A DNA stretch of 64,000 bases from Stappia sp. 28M-7 (GCF_014252955.1 NZ_JACMIA010000001.1:4114258-4178257), one strand, 5' to 3'; shown: positions 8,688 through 17,580, numbered from the stretch's first letter. Notes: a model not told the origin generated them from the sequence alone. Numbers and translations are program-made.

Positions 8688-9053
8688 ATGAAGCACTGTC
8701 TGGTCGTCGACGACTCCAGCGTCATCCGCAAGGTCGCTCGCCGCATTCTCGAGGACCTCTCCTTCGAGATCTCCGAGGCCGAGGACGGTCTCAAGGCCCT
8801 GCAGGCCTGCCGCGAGCGCATGCCCGACGCGATCCTGCTGGACTGGAACATGCCCGAGATGGACGGTCTGGAGTTCCTGCTGGCGCTGCGCAAGGAATAT
8901 GGCGGCGAGAAGCCCATCGTGGTCTTCTGCACCACAGAGAATGACGTGGCCCATATCACCCGCGCCATGCGCGCGGGCGCCAACGAGTACATCATGAAGC
9001 CGTTCGACAAGGACATCGTGGAAGCGAAGTTTCAAGAGGCCGGGCTGCTCTAA
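8688..9053 (+). CDS. cheY: Single-domain response regulator CheY
   Basis: This 121-residue stand-alone receiver presumably acts at the flagellar motor switch. The acidic pair VVDDS (Asp8, Asp9), the phospho-acceptor Asp52 in LLDWNMPEMDG, the Thr in FCTTEN and the Lys in MKPFD are all present. A GGAGAA ribosome site lies a few bases upstream of ATG 8688. It is third in the che operon, 47 bp after cheW and 22 bp before cheB. No output domain follows the receiver. Confidence 0.93.
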   Translation: MKHCLVVDDSSVIRKVARRILEDLSFEISEAEDGLKALQACRERMPDAILLDWNMPEMDGLEFLLALRKEYGGEKPIVVFCTTENDVAHITRAMRAGANEYIMKPFDKDIVEAKFQEAGLL

Positions 9054-9075
9054 CCCCTCTGCAGGGCTGTACCAC

Positions 9076-10284
9076 ATGAACGCCAGTTCTTCAGCGCCGG
9101 CCCCCCGGGACGGCGCCAGGGCGGATTGCATCCGCGTCATGGTTGTTGACGACTCCGTCGTCATCCGCGGCCTGCTCAGCCGCTGGGTCGAGGCAGACCC
9201 GGCTCTGGAGCTCGTCGCCTCCCATCGCAACGGCAAGCTCGCGGTCGACGACATCGAACGTTCCAACCCCGATGTCGTGGTTCTGGACATCGAGATGCCG
9301 GAGATGGACGGCCTGACCGCCCTTCCCCTGATGCTGCGCAAGAAGCGCGATCTCGTCGTCGTCATGGCCTCGACGCTGACCCGCCGCAATGCCGAAGTCA
9401 GCCTGCGCGCCCTCTCGCTCGGAGCGCAGGATTACGTCCCCAAGCCGGAATCGACCAGCGAGGTCACGACCTCGATCGATTTCCGCCGCGAGCTCATCGA
9501 CAAGGTGAAGGCTCTGGGTCAGCGCCGCCGCGGAAGCAGTTCGGCAGGCGGGCGCATGATGCGCGCCCAGACCGCAGCCGGCCGTACCGCATCGCAGGCC
9601 CCGGCCGGCTCGGCACCGGCCGGTTACACGCGTCTGGCCGCCGGCGCCGCGGCACCCGCCGCAGCTCCCGCGATCCGCACCCGCGCCTATTCCAGCGCCC
9701 GGCCGCGCATCCTTGCCATCGGTTCCTCCACCGGCGGTCCCCAGGCGCTGCAGCAGCTGTTCACCGACATCGGCACCGCGATCCGCGAAGTGCCGGTGGT
9801 GGTGACCCAGCACATGCCGCCGACCTTCACCGCCATTCTGGCCGAGCATATCGCCAAGGCGGCGCTGCGCCCGGCCAAGGAAGCGGAAAACGGCGAGGTG
9901 CTGAAGCCCGGTCACATCTATGTGGCGCCGGGCGGACTGCACATGGTCATCGACAAGGACGGCGGCCAGGTCGTGGCACGCCTGAACGACAGCCCGCCGG
10001 TGAATTTCTGCAAGCCCGCAGTCGATCCGCTGTTCGACAGCGTCGCCAAGATCTACGGCTCCGCCACCCTGGCAGTGGTGCTGACCGGCATGGGGCATGA
10101 CGGTGCAGCCGGCGTGCGCACCATCGCCGCCGGCGGCGGCAGCGTCATCGCGCAGGACGAGGCGACCAGCGTGGTATGGGGCATGCCCGGTGCGGCAGCG
10201 CAGACGGGCATGTGTTGCGAGATCCTGCCGATCACCCGTATCGGCCCCAAGATCTCCGGATTGTTGAGTGGAGGCCCCAGGTGA
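9076..10284 (+). CDS. cheB: Chemoreceptor glutamate methylesterase/deamidase CheB
   Basis: CheB removes methyl groups from chemoreceptors after phosphorylation by CheA, giving adaptation. The 402-residue protein has an N-terminal receiver (VVDDS, phospho-Asp71 in VLDIEMPEMDG). An Ala/Pro/Arg-rich linker at about 150-208 leads to the methylesterase domain. The catalytic triad is visible as Ser218 in GSSTGG, His246 in TQHMPP and Asp342 in GMGHDGA. Its TGA overlaps the GTG start of cheR (GTGA at 10281-10284). Confidence 0.93.
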   Translation: MNASSSAPAPRDGARADCIRVMVVDDSVVIRGLLSRWVEADPALELVASHRNGKLAVDDIERSNPDVVVLDIEMPEMDGLTALPLMLRKKRDLVVVMASTLTRRNAEVSLRALSLGAQDYVPKPESTSEVTTSIDFRRELIDKVKALGQRRRGSSSAGGRMMRAQTAAGRTASQAPAGSAPAGYTRLAAGAAAPAAAPAIRTRAYSSARPRILAIGSSTGGPQALQQLFTDIGTAIREVPVVVTQHMPPTFTAILAEHIAKAALRPAKEAENGEVLKPGHIYVAPGGLHMVIDKDGGQVVARLNDSPPVNFCKPAVDPLFDSVAKIYGSATLAVVLTGMGHDGAAGVRTIAAGGGSVIAQDEATSVVWGMPGAAAQTGMCCEILPITRIGPKISGLLSGGPR

Positions 10285-11144
10285 TTGCGTCACAGTTTGA
10301 GTATCTCAAGCAGTTCCTGAAGGCCAAGTCCGGACTGGTCCTGACCAACGAGAAGCAGTACCTGGTCGAAAGCCGGCTGCTGCCGGTTGCAAGGCGTCAC
10401 AACCTCGCCGGCCTGTCGGAGCTCGTCCAGGCGATGCAGAAGCCGACCGGCGCGCAGTTGTGCACCGAGGTGGTCGAAGCCATGACCACCAACGAGTCCT
10501 TCTTCTTCCGCGATGGCATGCCGTTCCAGCACTTCCGGGAAGTGATGCTGCCCGCCATGCTGAAGGCCCGCGCCGACCGCCGGACCATCCGCATCTGGTG
10601 CGCGGCCGCCTCCACCGGCCAGGAGCCCTACTCGCTTGCCATCTGCCTGAAGGAAGCAGCCCAGAAGCTCGCCGGCTTCCGTGTCGAGATCATCGGCACA
10701 GACCTGTCGACCGAAGTTCTGGAGAAGGCGAAGAACGGCATCTACAGCCAGTTCGAGGTCCAGCGCGGCCTGCCGATCCAGATGCTGCTGAAGTACTTCA
10801 CCCAGAAGGGCGACCTGTGGCAGGTCAACCCGGAGCTGCGCTCCATGGTGCAGTGGCGCAAGCTCAACCTGCTGGAGAGCTTCTCCACGCTGGGCTCCTT
10901 CGACATCGTCTACTGCCGGAACGTGCTGATCTATTTCGACCAGCCGACCAAGGTGGACGTGCTGCAGCGCATCTCCAAGCAGATGCCCGCCGACGGTTAC
11001 CTGGTGCTGGGTGCGGCCGAGACCGTCGTCGGCCTCACCGACGCCTTCCGGCCGGTTCCGGACTTGCGGGGCCTCTACCAGCCGACGGCTGCCACCGGCA
11101 CGCAGGGACTTGCATCCCGCTCGCGCTTCCAGGTGGCGGGCTGA
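10281..11144 (+). CDS. cheR: Chemoreceptor methyltransferase CheR
   Basis: CheR methylates glutamates of chemoreceptors using S-adenosylmethionine, opposing CheB. The 287-residue chain has an N-terminal helical CheR domain with TTNESFFFRD, then the SAM-binding domain with IWCAAASTGQEPYSLA and the late FDIVYCRNVLIYFD motif. The start is GTG 10281, overlapping the cheB stop, with GAGTGGAGG upstream. The frame is open further upstream but only as a shadow inside cheB. A hairpin at 11177 probably closes the operon. Confidence 0.92.
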   Translation: MIASQFEYLKQFLKAKSGLVLTNEKQYLVESRLLPVARRHNLAGLSELVQAMQKPTGAQLCTEVVEAMTTNESFFFRDGMPFQHFREVMLPAMLKARADRRTIRIWCAAASTGQEPYSLAICLKEAAQKLAGFRVEIIGTDLSTEVLEKAKNGIYSQFEVQRGLPIQMLLKYFTQKGDLWQVNPELRSMVQWRKLNLLESFSTLGSFDIVYCRNVLIYFDQPTKVDVLQRISKQMPADGYLVLGAAETVVGLTDAFRPVPDLRGLYQPTAATGTQGLASRSRFQVAG

Positions 11145-11176
11145 CACGCGGCAAACCGCACCTGCACGAACACGAG

Positions 11177-11202
11177 ACGCCGGCGCCAACGCGCCGGCGT
11201 TT
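11177..11202 (+). terminator. Hairpin after cheR, probable end of che operon
   Basis: ACGCCGGCG at 11177-11185 pairs perfectly with CGCCGGCGT at 11192-11200 around a six-base loop. Only three T follow, so it is a weak intrinsic terminator. Confidence 0.5.
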
Positions 11203-11403
11203 TGCATTGGGGCAATGCGCCGGACACAGGGCAGCACGCGACAGCCCGGGCGAAGCAATAGCTCACCGGGCCGGATGACCGGGCGAATGCTGGACCGCGG
11301 ACGCAATGGATCAGCCCGTGAGGGTGACAGGTCGTCTCGATTTTTGGATGGTTTCGCAGCACCGGAGGCAAGTCGCTTGTCTTTCAAGCGACTGCCGGAA
11401 GAT

Positions 11404-11479
11404 TGGCACCCCCAAGGGGACTCGAACCCCTGTTTCCGCCGTGAGAGGGCGGCGTCCTAGACCGCTAGACGATGGGGGC
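11404..11479 (-). tRNA. tRNA-Glu (CTC)
   Basis: On the minus strand a full cloverleaf can be drawn. The acceptor is GCCCCCA paired with TGGGGGT (G1-U72 wobble). The anticodon stem CCGCC/GGCGG encloses loop CTCTCAC with anticodon CTC. The T arm is AGGGG-TTCGAAT-CCCCT, with discriminator G and an encoded CCA. Length is 76 nt including CCA. It stands alone between cheR and the DUF6476 gene. Confidence 0.95.
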
Positions 11480-11509
11480 GTCGGGCCGGTCAGTGGCGAA
11501 CAGGAGGCG

Positions 11510-11538
11510 TGGATAGAACGCTCGCGCGCCGAATGCAA
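11510..11538 (-). promoter_or_regulatory. Candidate promoter of tRNA-Glu
   Basis: On the minus strand TTGCAT (11533-11538) and TATCCA (11510-11515) are separated by exactly 17 bp, about 30 bp upstream of the tRNA 5' end. This fits a housekeeping sigma factor promoter. Confidence 0.5.
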
Positions 11539-11668
11539 GCCCCATTTTTCGCAAAGCCTGTGGACAGTGAAAAAAGAGGCGCATTTTGCCCACTCGCCTG
11601 TCCGAAGGCGCCCTCGCCCGCGGCAGCGCTCTCCCGGAGAGCCGCCGCGAGGCCGGGCAGTGCTGCCG

Positions 11669-12028
11669 TTATTGCGCGACGAACGTGGTCTCGCCGATGA
11701 GCCGGCCGGTCGCTGCTTCCAGATGCAGAAGCTTGCTGGCGGTGCCGTCGCGCACCAGCAGGATCAGCCGATCGCCCGACAGGACCATGCTTTCCACCCG
11801 CCCGTCCTTGCCGATGGCCACCGTTGCGGCTATATCGCTCCCGTCCGCCCGCTTGCCGCTTTCGGACAGCTTGTAGATGATGGCCGCGAGAACGGCCATG
11901 AAGCCGAGCACCATGACGAGGCTAGAGACGGCGAGCAGCCGCTTCAGCTTCTTCTGAACCCGTTCCATCGCCGGATCCAGCGGGGCTTCCGCGTCGCGGT
12001 CTTCGTCGTCCATTGCCGGATGTGTCAT
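11669..12028 (-). CDS. Small single-pass membrane protein, DUF6476-like
   Basis: This 119-residue protein has an acidic N-terminus, a basic KKLKR patch and one membrane helix (VSSLVMVLGFMAVLAAIIY, near residues 38-57). A C-terminal domain of about 60 residues contains the pattern ILLVRDGTASKLLHLEAATGRLIG. The family recognised is DUF6476, common next to rluD in alphaproteobacteria and without known function. ATG 12028 lies back-to-back with the rluD ATG at 12027, so the two starts overlap in opposite directions. Other possible starts are 12040 and 12013. The second half resembles a beta-propeller-like repeat, but this is uncertain. Confidence 0.7.
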   Translation of the reverse strand: MTHPAMDDEDRDAEAPLDPAMERVQKKLKRLLAVSSLVMVLGFMAVLAAIIYKLSESGKRADGSDIAATVAIGKDGRVESMVLSGDRLILLVRDGTASKLLHLEAATGRLIGETTFVAQ

Positions 12029-13064
12029 GTCTATGTCCATTGAAGAGGAAGGCGATGCCGATGGCGTCGCGATCGCAGCCCTTGCCGTTTCCGATGAGGA
12101 TGCCGGCAGCCGCCTCGACGCCTGCCTTGCCCGCCACCTGCCGGAAATCAGCCGCAGCCGCATCCAGTCCCTGATCCGTCAGGGACGGGCGCGCGTCGGC
12201 GGGCGGACCATAATGGAGCCCAAATACCGGGTCAATTCGGGCGAGGAACTGGCGCTGGAGCTGCCCGAGCCGGAAGAGGCCGAGCCGACTCCCGAGGATA
12301 TTCCGCTGACGATCGTCTACGAGGACGAACACCTTGTCGTGATCGACAAGCCGGCCGGCCTCGTCGTCCACCCCGGTCCCGGAAACTGGAGCGGTACGCT
12401 CGTCAACGCGCTGCTGCACCATTGCGGCGACAGCCTGTCGGGCATCGGCGGCGTCAAGCGCCCCGGCATCGTCCACCGGCTCGACAAGGACACCAGCGGC
12501 CTGCTGGTCGTTGCCAAGACCGACCTTGCGCATCAGGGGCTCGCCGCACAGTTTGCCGACCACGGCCGCACCGGGCCGCTGGAGCGCGAATATGTCGCGC
12601 TGGTCTGGGGTGCGCCCATGCAGCTGCGCGGCACTGTCGATGCGGATCTTGCCCGCTCCTCCGCCAACCGGCAGAAGATCGCGGTGACGAAATCCGGCGG
12701 CCGCCACGCCATCACGCACTGGCAGGTGCGCGAGCGCTTCGGCGCGAAGGACGCCCCCCCGATCGCTGCCCTGATGGCCTGCCGCCTGGAAACCGGGCGC
12801 ACCCACCAGATCCGCGTGCACATGGCCCATATCGGCCACCCGCTGGTCGGCGATGCCGACTACGGCGCGCATTTCCGCACCAAGTCCGCGCGCCTGCCCG
12901 AGGAGGTCCGCGAGGTGGTGGACGCCTTCCCGCGCCAGGCCCTGCATGCAGGCCTGCTCGCCTTCGCCCATCCGGCGACCGGCGAGACGCTGCGCTTCGA
13001 AAGCCCCCTTCCCGAAGACATGGACACCCTGCTCAAGGCAATCCGGACGCTTTCGCCGGCATAA
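12027..13064 (+). CDS. rluD: 23S rRNA pseudouridine synthase RluD/RluC family
   Basis: The enzyme isomerises uridines of 23S rRNA (positions 1911/1915/1917 in E. coli). The 345-residue protein has an N-terminal S4 RNA-binding domain (GSRLDACLARHLPEISRSRI) and the RluA-type catalytic domain. The active Asp is in HRLDKDTSGLLVVAKT, followed by GRTHQIRVHMAHIGHP. Start ATG 12027 overlaps the divergent DUF6476 start; an ATG two codons later is also possible. It lies 158 bp before rpoH on the same strand, an arrangement seen in other rhizobia. Confidence 0.9.
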   Translation: MSMSIEEEGDADGVAIAALAVSDEDAGSRLDACLARHLPEISRSRIQSLIRQGRARVGGRTIMEPKYRVNSGEELALELPEPEEAEPTPEDIPLTIVYEDEHLVVIDKPAGLVVHPGPGNWSGTLVNALLHHCGDSLSGIGGVKRPGIVHRLDKDTSGLLVVAKTDLAHQGLAAQFADHGRTGPLEREYVALVWGAPMQLRGTVDADLARSSANRQKIAVTKSGGRHAITHWQVRERFGAKDAPPIAALMACRLETGRTHQIRVHMAHIGHPLVGDADYGAHFRTKSARLPEEVREVVDAFPRQALHAGLLAFAHPATGETLRFESPLPEDMDTLLKAIRTLSPA

Positions 13065-13078
13065 TTTGCAAAATTATG
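13060..13078. promoter_or_regulatory. 8-bp inverted repeat between rluD and rpoH
   Basis: CATAATTT (13060-13067) and AAATTATG (13071-13078) form a perfect palindrome with spacer GCA. It overlaps the rluD stop codon and lies about 145 bp before the rpoH ATG. An AT-rich CCTATATTG element follows near 13098. It could be an operator for rpoH; no terminator T-run is present. Confidence 0.4.
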
Positions 13079-13222
13079 TCCTGATATTGCCGAAATGAAC
13101 CCTATATTGGGAAGTCCGGCGTGCCATTCGGGCGCCGAAACAGAATGCCCTGCGATGGCGGTTGCGCATCCGGCCCGGGCCGACGCGACCCCGGAGGGAT
13201 CGTTGGGAGAAAGGGTGCATTC

Positions 13223-14125
13223 ATGGCCCAGAACATTCCGGCGCTGAGTTCCGGCGAAGGCGGTCTCAGCCGATATCTGGACGAAATCCGGCGGTTTCCC
13301 ATGCTGGAACCGCAGGAAGAATACATGCTCGCCAAGCGCTACAAGGAGCATGGCGACCCGGCCGCCGCCGAGCGGCTGGTGACCTCGCATCTGCGGCTCG
13401 TTGCCAAGATCGCCATGGGATATCGCGGCTACGGCCTGCCGATTTCCGAGGTCGTGTCGGAGGGCAATGTCGGCCTGATGCAGGCGGTGAAGCGTTTCGA
13501 GCCCGACAAGGGCTTCCGTCTCGCCACCTATGCGATGTGGTGGATCAAGGCCGCGATCCAGGAATACATCCTGCGGTCCTGGTCGCTCGTGAAGATGGGC
13601 ACCACCGCCAACCAGAAGCGTCTCTTCTTCAACCTGCGCCGGCTCAAGGGCCGCATCCAGGCGCTCGACGAGGGCGACCTGCGTCCCGAGCATGTCACCG
13701 AGATCGCCACCAAGCTCGGCGTCAGCGAGGAGGAGGTCGTTTCGATGAACCGCCGGCTCGCCGGCGACGCCTCGCTCAACGCGCCGATCCGCGCGGAGGC
13801 CGACAGCGGCGAGTGGCAGGACTGGCTCGTCGACGAGAGCGACAGCCAGGAGGCGATCTTCGCCCAGCAGGAAGAGCTGGATCAGCGGCGCAAGCTGCTC
13901 GGCGATGCGATGGAAGTCCTCAACGACCGCGAACGGCGGATCTTCGAGGCCCGCCGCCTGTCCGAGGATCCGATCACGCTCGAGGACCTGTCGACCGAGT
14001 TCGGCGTCAGCCGCGAGCGCGTGCGCCAGATCGAGGTTCGCGCCTTCGAGAAGGTGCAGAAGGCGGTGCGCCGCGGCGCCCGCGAGCTGGAACAGCCGCA
14101 GGCCCAGATCGCCGGCCAGGCCTGA
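13223..14125 (+). CDS. rpoH: RNA polymerase heat-shock sigma factor RpoH (RpoH1 type)
   Basis: This 300-residue sigma-32 factor directs heat-shock transcription. It shows region 1.2/2 (LSRYLDEIRRFPMLEPQEE), region 2.3-2.4 (FRLATYAMWWIKAAIQEYIL), the RpoH box NQKRLFFNLRRLKGRI and the region 4 helix-turn-helix (EFGVSRERVRQIEVRAFEKV). The sequence is very close to the Sinorhizobium RpoH1 pattern as I know it. ATG 13223 gives the normal N-terminus; the frame upstream is open but lacks homology. About 110 bases of probable 5' leader precede it, and family members are often thermally controlled through such leaders. Confidence 0.93.
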   Translation: MAQNIPALSSGEGGLSRYLDEIRRFPMLEPQEEYMLAKRYKEHGDPAAAERLVTSHLRLVAKIAMGYRGYGLPISEVVSEGNVGLMQAVKRFEPDKGFRLATYAMWWIKAAIQEYILRSWSLVKMGTTANQKRLFFNLRRLKGRIQALDEGDLRPEHVTEIATKLGVSEEEVVSMNRRLAGDASLNAPIRAEADSGEWQDWLVDESDSQEAIFAQQEELDQRRKLLGDAMEVLNDRERRIFEARRLSEDPITLEDLSTEFGVSRERVRQIEVRAFEKVQKAVRRGARELEQPQAQIAGQA

Positions 14126-14275
14126 CGGGCACCCGGCCCGTCTCGCCCGCCAAATCGCAGTCCCGCGCCCATCGCGCGGGACGCGAGCCTCCCGCAAAGC
14201 GGATTCCCCTTTCAGGCCCGATGCTCTAACCTTCCCGCGACGCAACGGACCGCATCAGGGGAGGCGGACAAGCAC

Positions 14276-16474
14276 ATGCGCATCACGCAACGCAAGCACC
14301 TGCTCGTGGCTGCGATCGGATGCCTGTTCCTGTTCGTCGTCACCGCGCTGCGGGCCTACGACCCCTCCTTCGTTTCCGCCATCCGCCTGATGGGGTTCGA
14401 CGGATACCAGCGCTTCTGGCCCCGTCCGCAGGGCGAGTTCCCCGTGCGCATCGTCGACATCGACGAGCGCTCCCTGGCCGTTCACGGCCAGTGGCCCTGG
14501 CGCCGCGACACTCTGGCCGAGCTGACCCGCGCGCTCACGGAGCTCGGTGCTGCCGCCATCGCCTACGACGTGATCTTCGCCGAACCCGACCGCCTCTCGC
14601 CGCATCGCTATGTCCCGGACCTGAAGATCGGCAACGACGCGGCGCTGGAAGGGCTGGCAGAGCGCCTGCCCGACACGGACAAGGTCTTCGCCGAGGCGAT
14701 TGCCGAGGCCCCCGTCGTGCTCGGTTTCGCGACGCTGCCCAACGCCAATGGCGGCAAGCCGGCGGCCAAGGCGGGCTTTGCCCATGCCGGCAGCGATCCG
14801 ACCGGCAGCATTCCATCCTTCGCCTCCGCGCTGGTCAGCCTGCCGGTGCTGGAGGAGGCCGCCACCGGAAGCGGCGGCGTCAGTCTTTCCAGCCGCGACA
14901 CGATCGGCATCGTGCGCCGCGTGCCGATGGTCTTCACCGACGGCACGGGCCTCTTCCCCAGCTTGGTGATGGAAGCCCTCAGGGTCGCCCAGGGCGCCGG
15001 GACCTTCATCATCCGCTCCGCCGATGCGAGCGGCGAACTGGGGGCCGGCGCTGCGGCCGTAACAGACATCAAGGTCGGCGCCCTGCCCTTCCCCACCACC
15101 GCACAGGGCGAGCTGTGGGTGTATTTCAACGAGGATCGGCCGGACCGCTACGTCTCGGCCGCCGACGTGCTGGATCCCGAGACGCGCGCGAGCCTTGCGC
15201 CGCAGATCGAGGGGCAGATCGTCTTCATCGGCACGTCCTCGGTCGGGCTCTACGATATCCGGGCCACGCCGCTCGGCGATCTCGTGCCGGGCGTCTCGGT
15301 CCACGCGCAGGCCGCCGAGCAGATCCTCGCCGGGACCTTCCTCAGCCGGCCGGACTGGGCGGACGGCGCCGAGATCATCGCCACCTTCCTGCTCGGCCTG
15401 ATCGTCATCGCGCTGATCATCGCCTTCGGCTCGATCTGGGCGGCCGTGGTCGGCGGCGTGATCGCCTTCTCGCTCTATGCCGGCGCCATCCACCTGTTCC
15501 GCACGCAAGGGCTGCTGCTCGATCCGCTTTATCCGACCGCCGTGAACCTCTTTGTCGTCTACGCGGCGGCGACCGCGCTGCTCTATTTCCTCACCGAGCG
15601 CGAGAAGCGCTTCGTGCGGGCCGCCTTCGGGCAGTATCTGGCACCGGAAATGGTCAAGCGGCTGGAGACGGCGCCCGACGCGCTGCGGCTCGGCGGCGAG
15701 ATGCGCGACATGACCATCATGTTCATGGATGTGCGGGGCTTCACCCCGATCTCCGAGCAGCTGACGCCGACGGATCTCGTCGCCTTCCTCAACGCGCTGC
15801 TGTCGCCGCTCTCCGATGAGATCCAGGCGCGCAGCGGCACCATCGACAAGTATATCGGCGACAGCATCATGGCCTTCTGGAACGCGCCGATGGACGTGGA
15901 CGACCATGCGGCCAAGGCCTGCCGGACGGCGCTGGAGATGGTGCGGATCGTGGACCGGCTGAATGCCGAGGATGCCTTCCGCTTCCGCGAGCGCGGCCTG
16001 CCGACCCAGACGGTACGGATCGGCGTCGGGCTCAACACCGGCGAGGCCTGCGTCGGCAACATGGGCTCCGACCGCCGCTTCAACTACTCGGTGATCGGCG
16101 ATGCGGTGAACGTCGCGGCGCGGATCGAGTCCAGCTGCAAGGCAGTCGGCGCCGATTGCGTCGTCTCCGAGGACACCGCCCGCGCGGCCGAGGGGTTTGC
16201 CTTCCTGGAGGCCGGCGCGATCCCGCTGAAGGGCAAGAGCGTGCCGATCCGCCTGTTCGCCCTGGTCGGCGACCCCGACTATGCCGCCGGAGAAGAATTC
16301 AAGGTACTGGCGGAAACCCACGCGGCGATGGTCGCGTCAATCGACGCCGGCAACCTGGAGGCGGCCCGCACAGGCCTTGCCGCCTGCCGCGAGAAGGCCC
16401 CCGAACGGCTGTCCGACATTTACGACCGCTTCGCCGAGCGCATCGAGGTGATGCCCCAGCGCGCGCCGGCTTAG
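14276..16474 (+). CDS. CHASE2-domain class III adenylate/guanylate cyclase
   Basis: This 732-residue membrane receptor probably makes cAMP or cGMP in response to an external signal. It has an N-terminal membrane helix (residues 8-24) and an extracytoplasmic CHASE2 domain (about 40-365). Three membrane helices follow (about 368-440), then a cytoplasmic class III cyclase domain (about 475-650). The two metal-binding Asp are Asp485 in FMDVRGFT and Asp529 in IGDSIMAF, with DKYIG just before the second. The catalytic Asn/Arg pattern is in GDAVNVAARIE. It lies 150 bp after rpoH. Its TAG overlaps the convergent permease stop (TTAG at 16471-16474). Confidence 0.88.
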   Translation: MRITQRKHLLVAAIGCLFLFVVTALRAYDPSFVSAIRLMGFDGYQRFWPRPQGEFPVRIVDIDERSLAVHGQWPWRRDTLAELTRALTELGAAAIAYDVIFAEPDRLSPHRYVPDLKIGNDAALEGLAERLPDTDKVFAEAIAEAPVVLGFATLPNANGGKPAAKAGFAHAGSDPTGSIPSFASALVSLPVLEEAATGSGGVSLSSRDTIGIVRRVPMVFTDGTGLFPSLVMEALRVAQGAGTFIIRSADASGELGAGAAAVTDIKVGALPFPTTAQGELWVYFNEDRPDRYVSAADVLDPETRASLAPQIEGQIVFIGTSSVGLYDIRATPLGDLVPGVSVHAQAAEQILAGTFLSRPDWADGAEIIATFLLGLIVIALIIAFGSIWAAVVGGVIAFSLYAGAIHLFRTQGLLLDPLYPTAVNLFVVYAAATALLYFLTEREKRFVRAAFGQYLAPEMVKRLETAPDALRLGGEMRDMTIMFMDVRGFTPISEQLTPTDLVAFLNALLSPLSDEIQARSGTIDKYIGDSIMAFWNAPMDVDDHAAKACRTALEMVRIVDRLNAEDAFRFRERGLPTQTVRIGVGLNTGEACVGNMGSDRRFNYSVIGDAVNVAARIESSCKAVGADCVVSEDTARAAEGFAFLEAGAIPLKGKSVPIRLFALVGDPDYAAGEEFKVLAETHAAMVASIDAGNLEAARTGLAACREKAPERLSDIYDRFAERIEVMPQRAPA

Positions 16475-17415
16475 GAAAGCCCGCCTCCGGCCGGGCGGTG
16501 CGGCCGAGCAAAAAGCGTCAGCACGCGCCCATCGAGCAGCAGCAGCCCGAAAATCAGCACCCCCATTCCAGCCATCTGCAACACGGACAGGGCCTCGCCC
16601 AGCAGGCTCGCGGACATCAGCACCGCCGAGACCGGGATCAGCAGCGTGACCAGCGAGGCGTTGGTGGCTCCGGCGTCGGCCAGCAGGCGGAAGTAGATGA
16701 GATAGGCGAGCGCGGTGCAGGCCGTGCCGAGGGCCGCGACCGAAGCCCATGCCGCTGGCCCCGCCATGGCCGGGGTCCAGCCGCCCGGCATGGAGCTTGC
16801 CTGCCAGACGGCGAGCGGCAGCAGCAACAGGCTGGATCCGGTCAGCTGCCCCGTCGCAGCGACCATGACCGGGACACCGCGAAAGCGGCGGGCGAATGCG
16901 GCAGCAAAGGCATAGGACAGCGCGGCGCCCAGACACAGGGCCTGAGCCCAGACCGGTTCGCCCGAAAGACCCGCCAGCGCCCCCGCCTCCAGCCCGGGAA
17001 GCAGCAGGAGCGCCACGCCGGCGAAGCCCACCGCAATGCCGGCGACGCGGTGCGCCCGCAAGACCTCCTGGCGAAAGAGCACGGAGGCGACCAGCACCGT
17101 GAAGATCGGCGTCGTCGCATTGAGGATCGAGGCAAGGCTCGCCGAAATGCCCGTCTGGCCCCACAGGATCAGCGAGAAGGGGATCGCATTGTTGAGCAGC
17201 CCCATCACCAGGAAGGCAGCGAGCGTGGAAGGGTCGCGCGGAAACACAAGTCCGCGCATCGCCAGCAGCCCATGCAGGACGAGCGCGGCCAGCAGCACCC
17301 GCAGGAAGGCAAGAACGAAGGGCGGAATCTCCACAAGCGCAATCTTGCCGAAGGGAAAGGTCGCGCCCCAAACGAGCGCGAGCGCGACAAGCAGCAGCCA
17401 GTTCTTCCAGGACAT
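16471..17415 (-). CDS. EamA-family (DMT) permease
   Basis: This 314-residue inner-membrane protein has ten predicted hydrophobic helices in two repeated halves. Each half begins with an EamA-like pattern (LALVWGATFPFGKIAL and LGAALSYAFAAAFARR). The family exports metabolites or amino acids, but substrate is not predictable. I chose ATG 17415 (MSWKNWLLL), which starts at the first helix; longer upstream versions add a non-hydrophobic tail. It is convergent with the cyclase, sharing four bases of stop codon, and divergent from the MFS gene. Confidence 0.85.
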   Translation of the reverse strand: MSWKNWLLLVALALVWGATFPFGKIALVEIPPFVLAFLRVLLAALVLHGLLAMRGLVFPRDPSTLAAFLVMGLLNNAIPFSLILWGQTGISASLASILNATTPIFTVLVASVLFRQEVLRAHRVAGIAVGFAGVALLLLPGLEAGALAGLSGEPVWAQALCLGAALSYAFAAAFARRFRGVPVMVAATGQLTGSSLLLLPLAVWQASSMPGGWTPAMAGPAAWASVAALGTACTALAYLIYFRLLADAGATNASLVTLLIPVSAVLMSASLLGEALSVLQMAGMGVLIFGLLLLDGRVLTLFARPHRPAGGGLS

Positions 17416-17580
17416 CGTCTTCCCCCAACGCGCGCATATGCCGTCCATGCCTAACGCGCGTGCTACCGCGCGCCCACCCGATATGAGACGCCGCCCGCCA
17501 TCCAAGGTTGAAAAGTCGAAACAAGGGCTTGTAGCGGGCGGCAAGCGGGGTCAGGATCATTTTTCCCGCCGCTGCCAGGA

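Noticed and set aside
14255-16321. 688-codon open frame antisense to the CHASE2 cyclase
   Set aside because: Same shadow effect: no motif, no ribosome site, and fully inside a confident gene.
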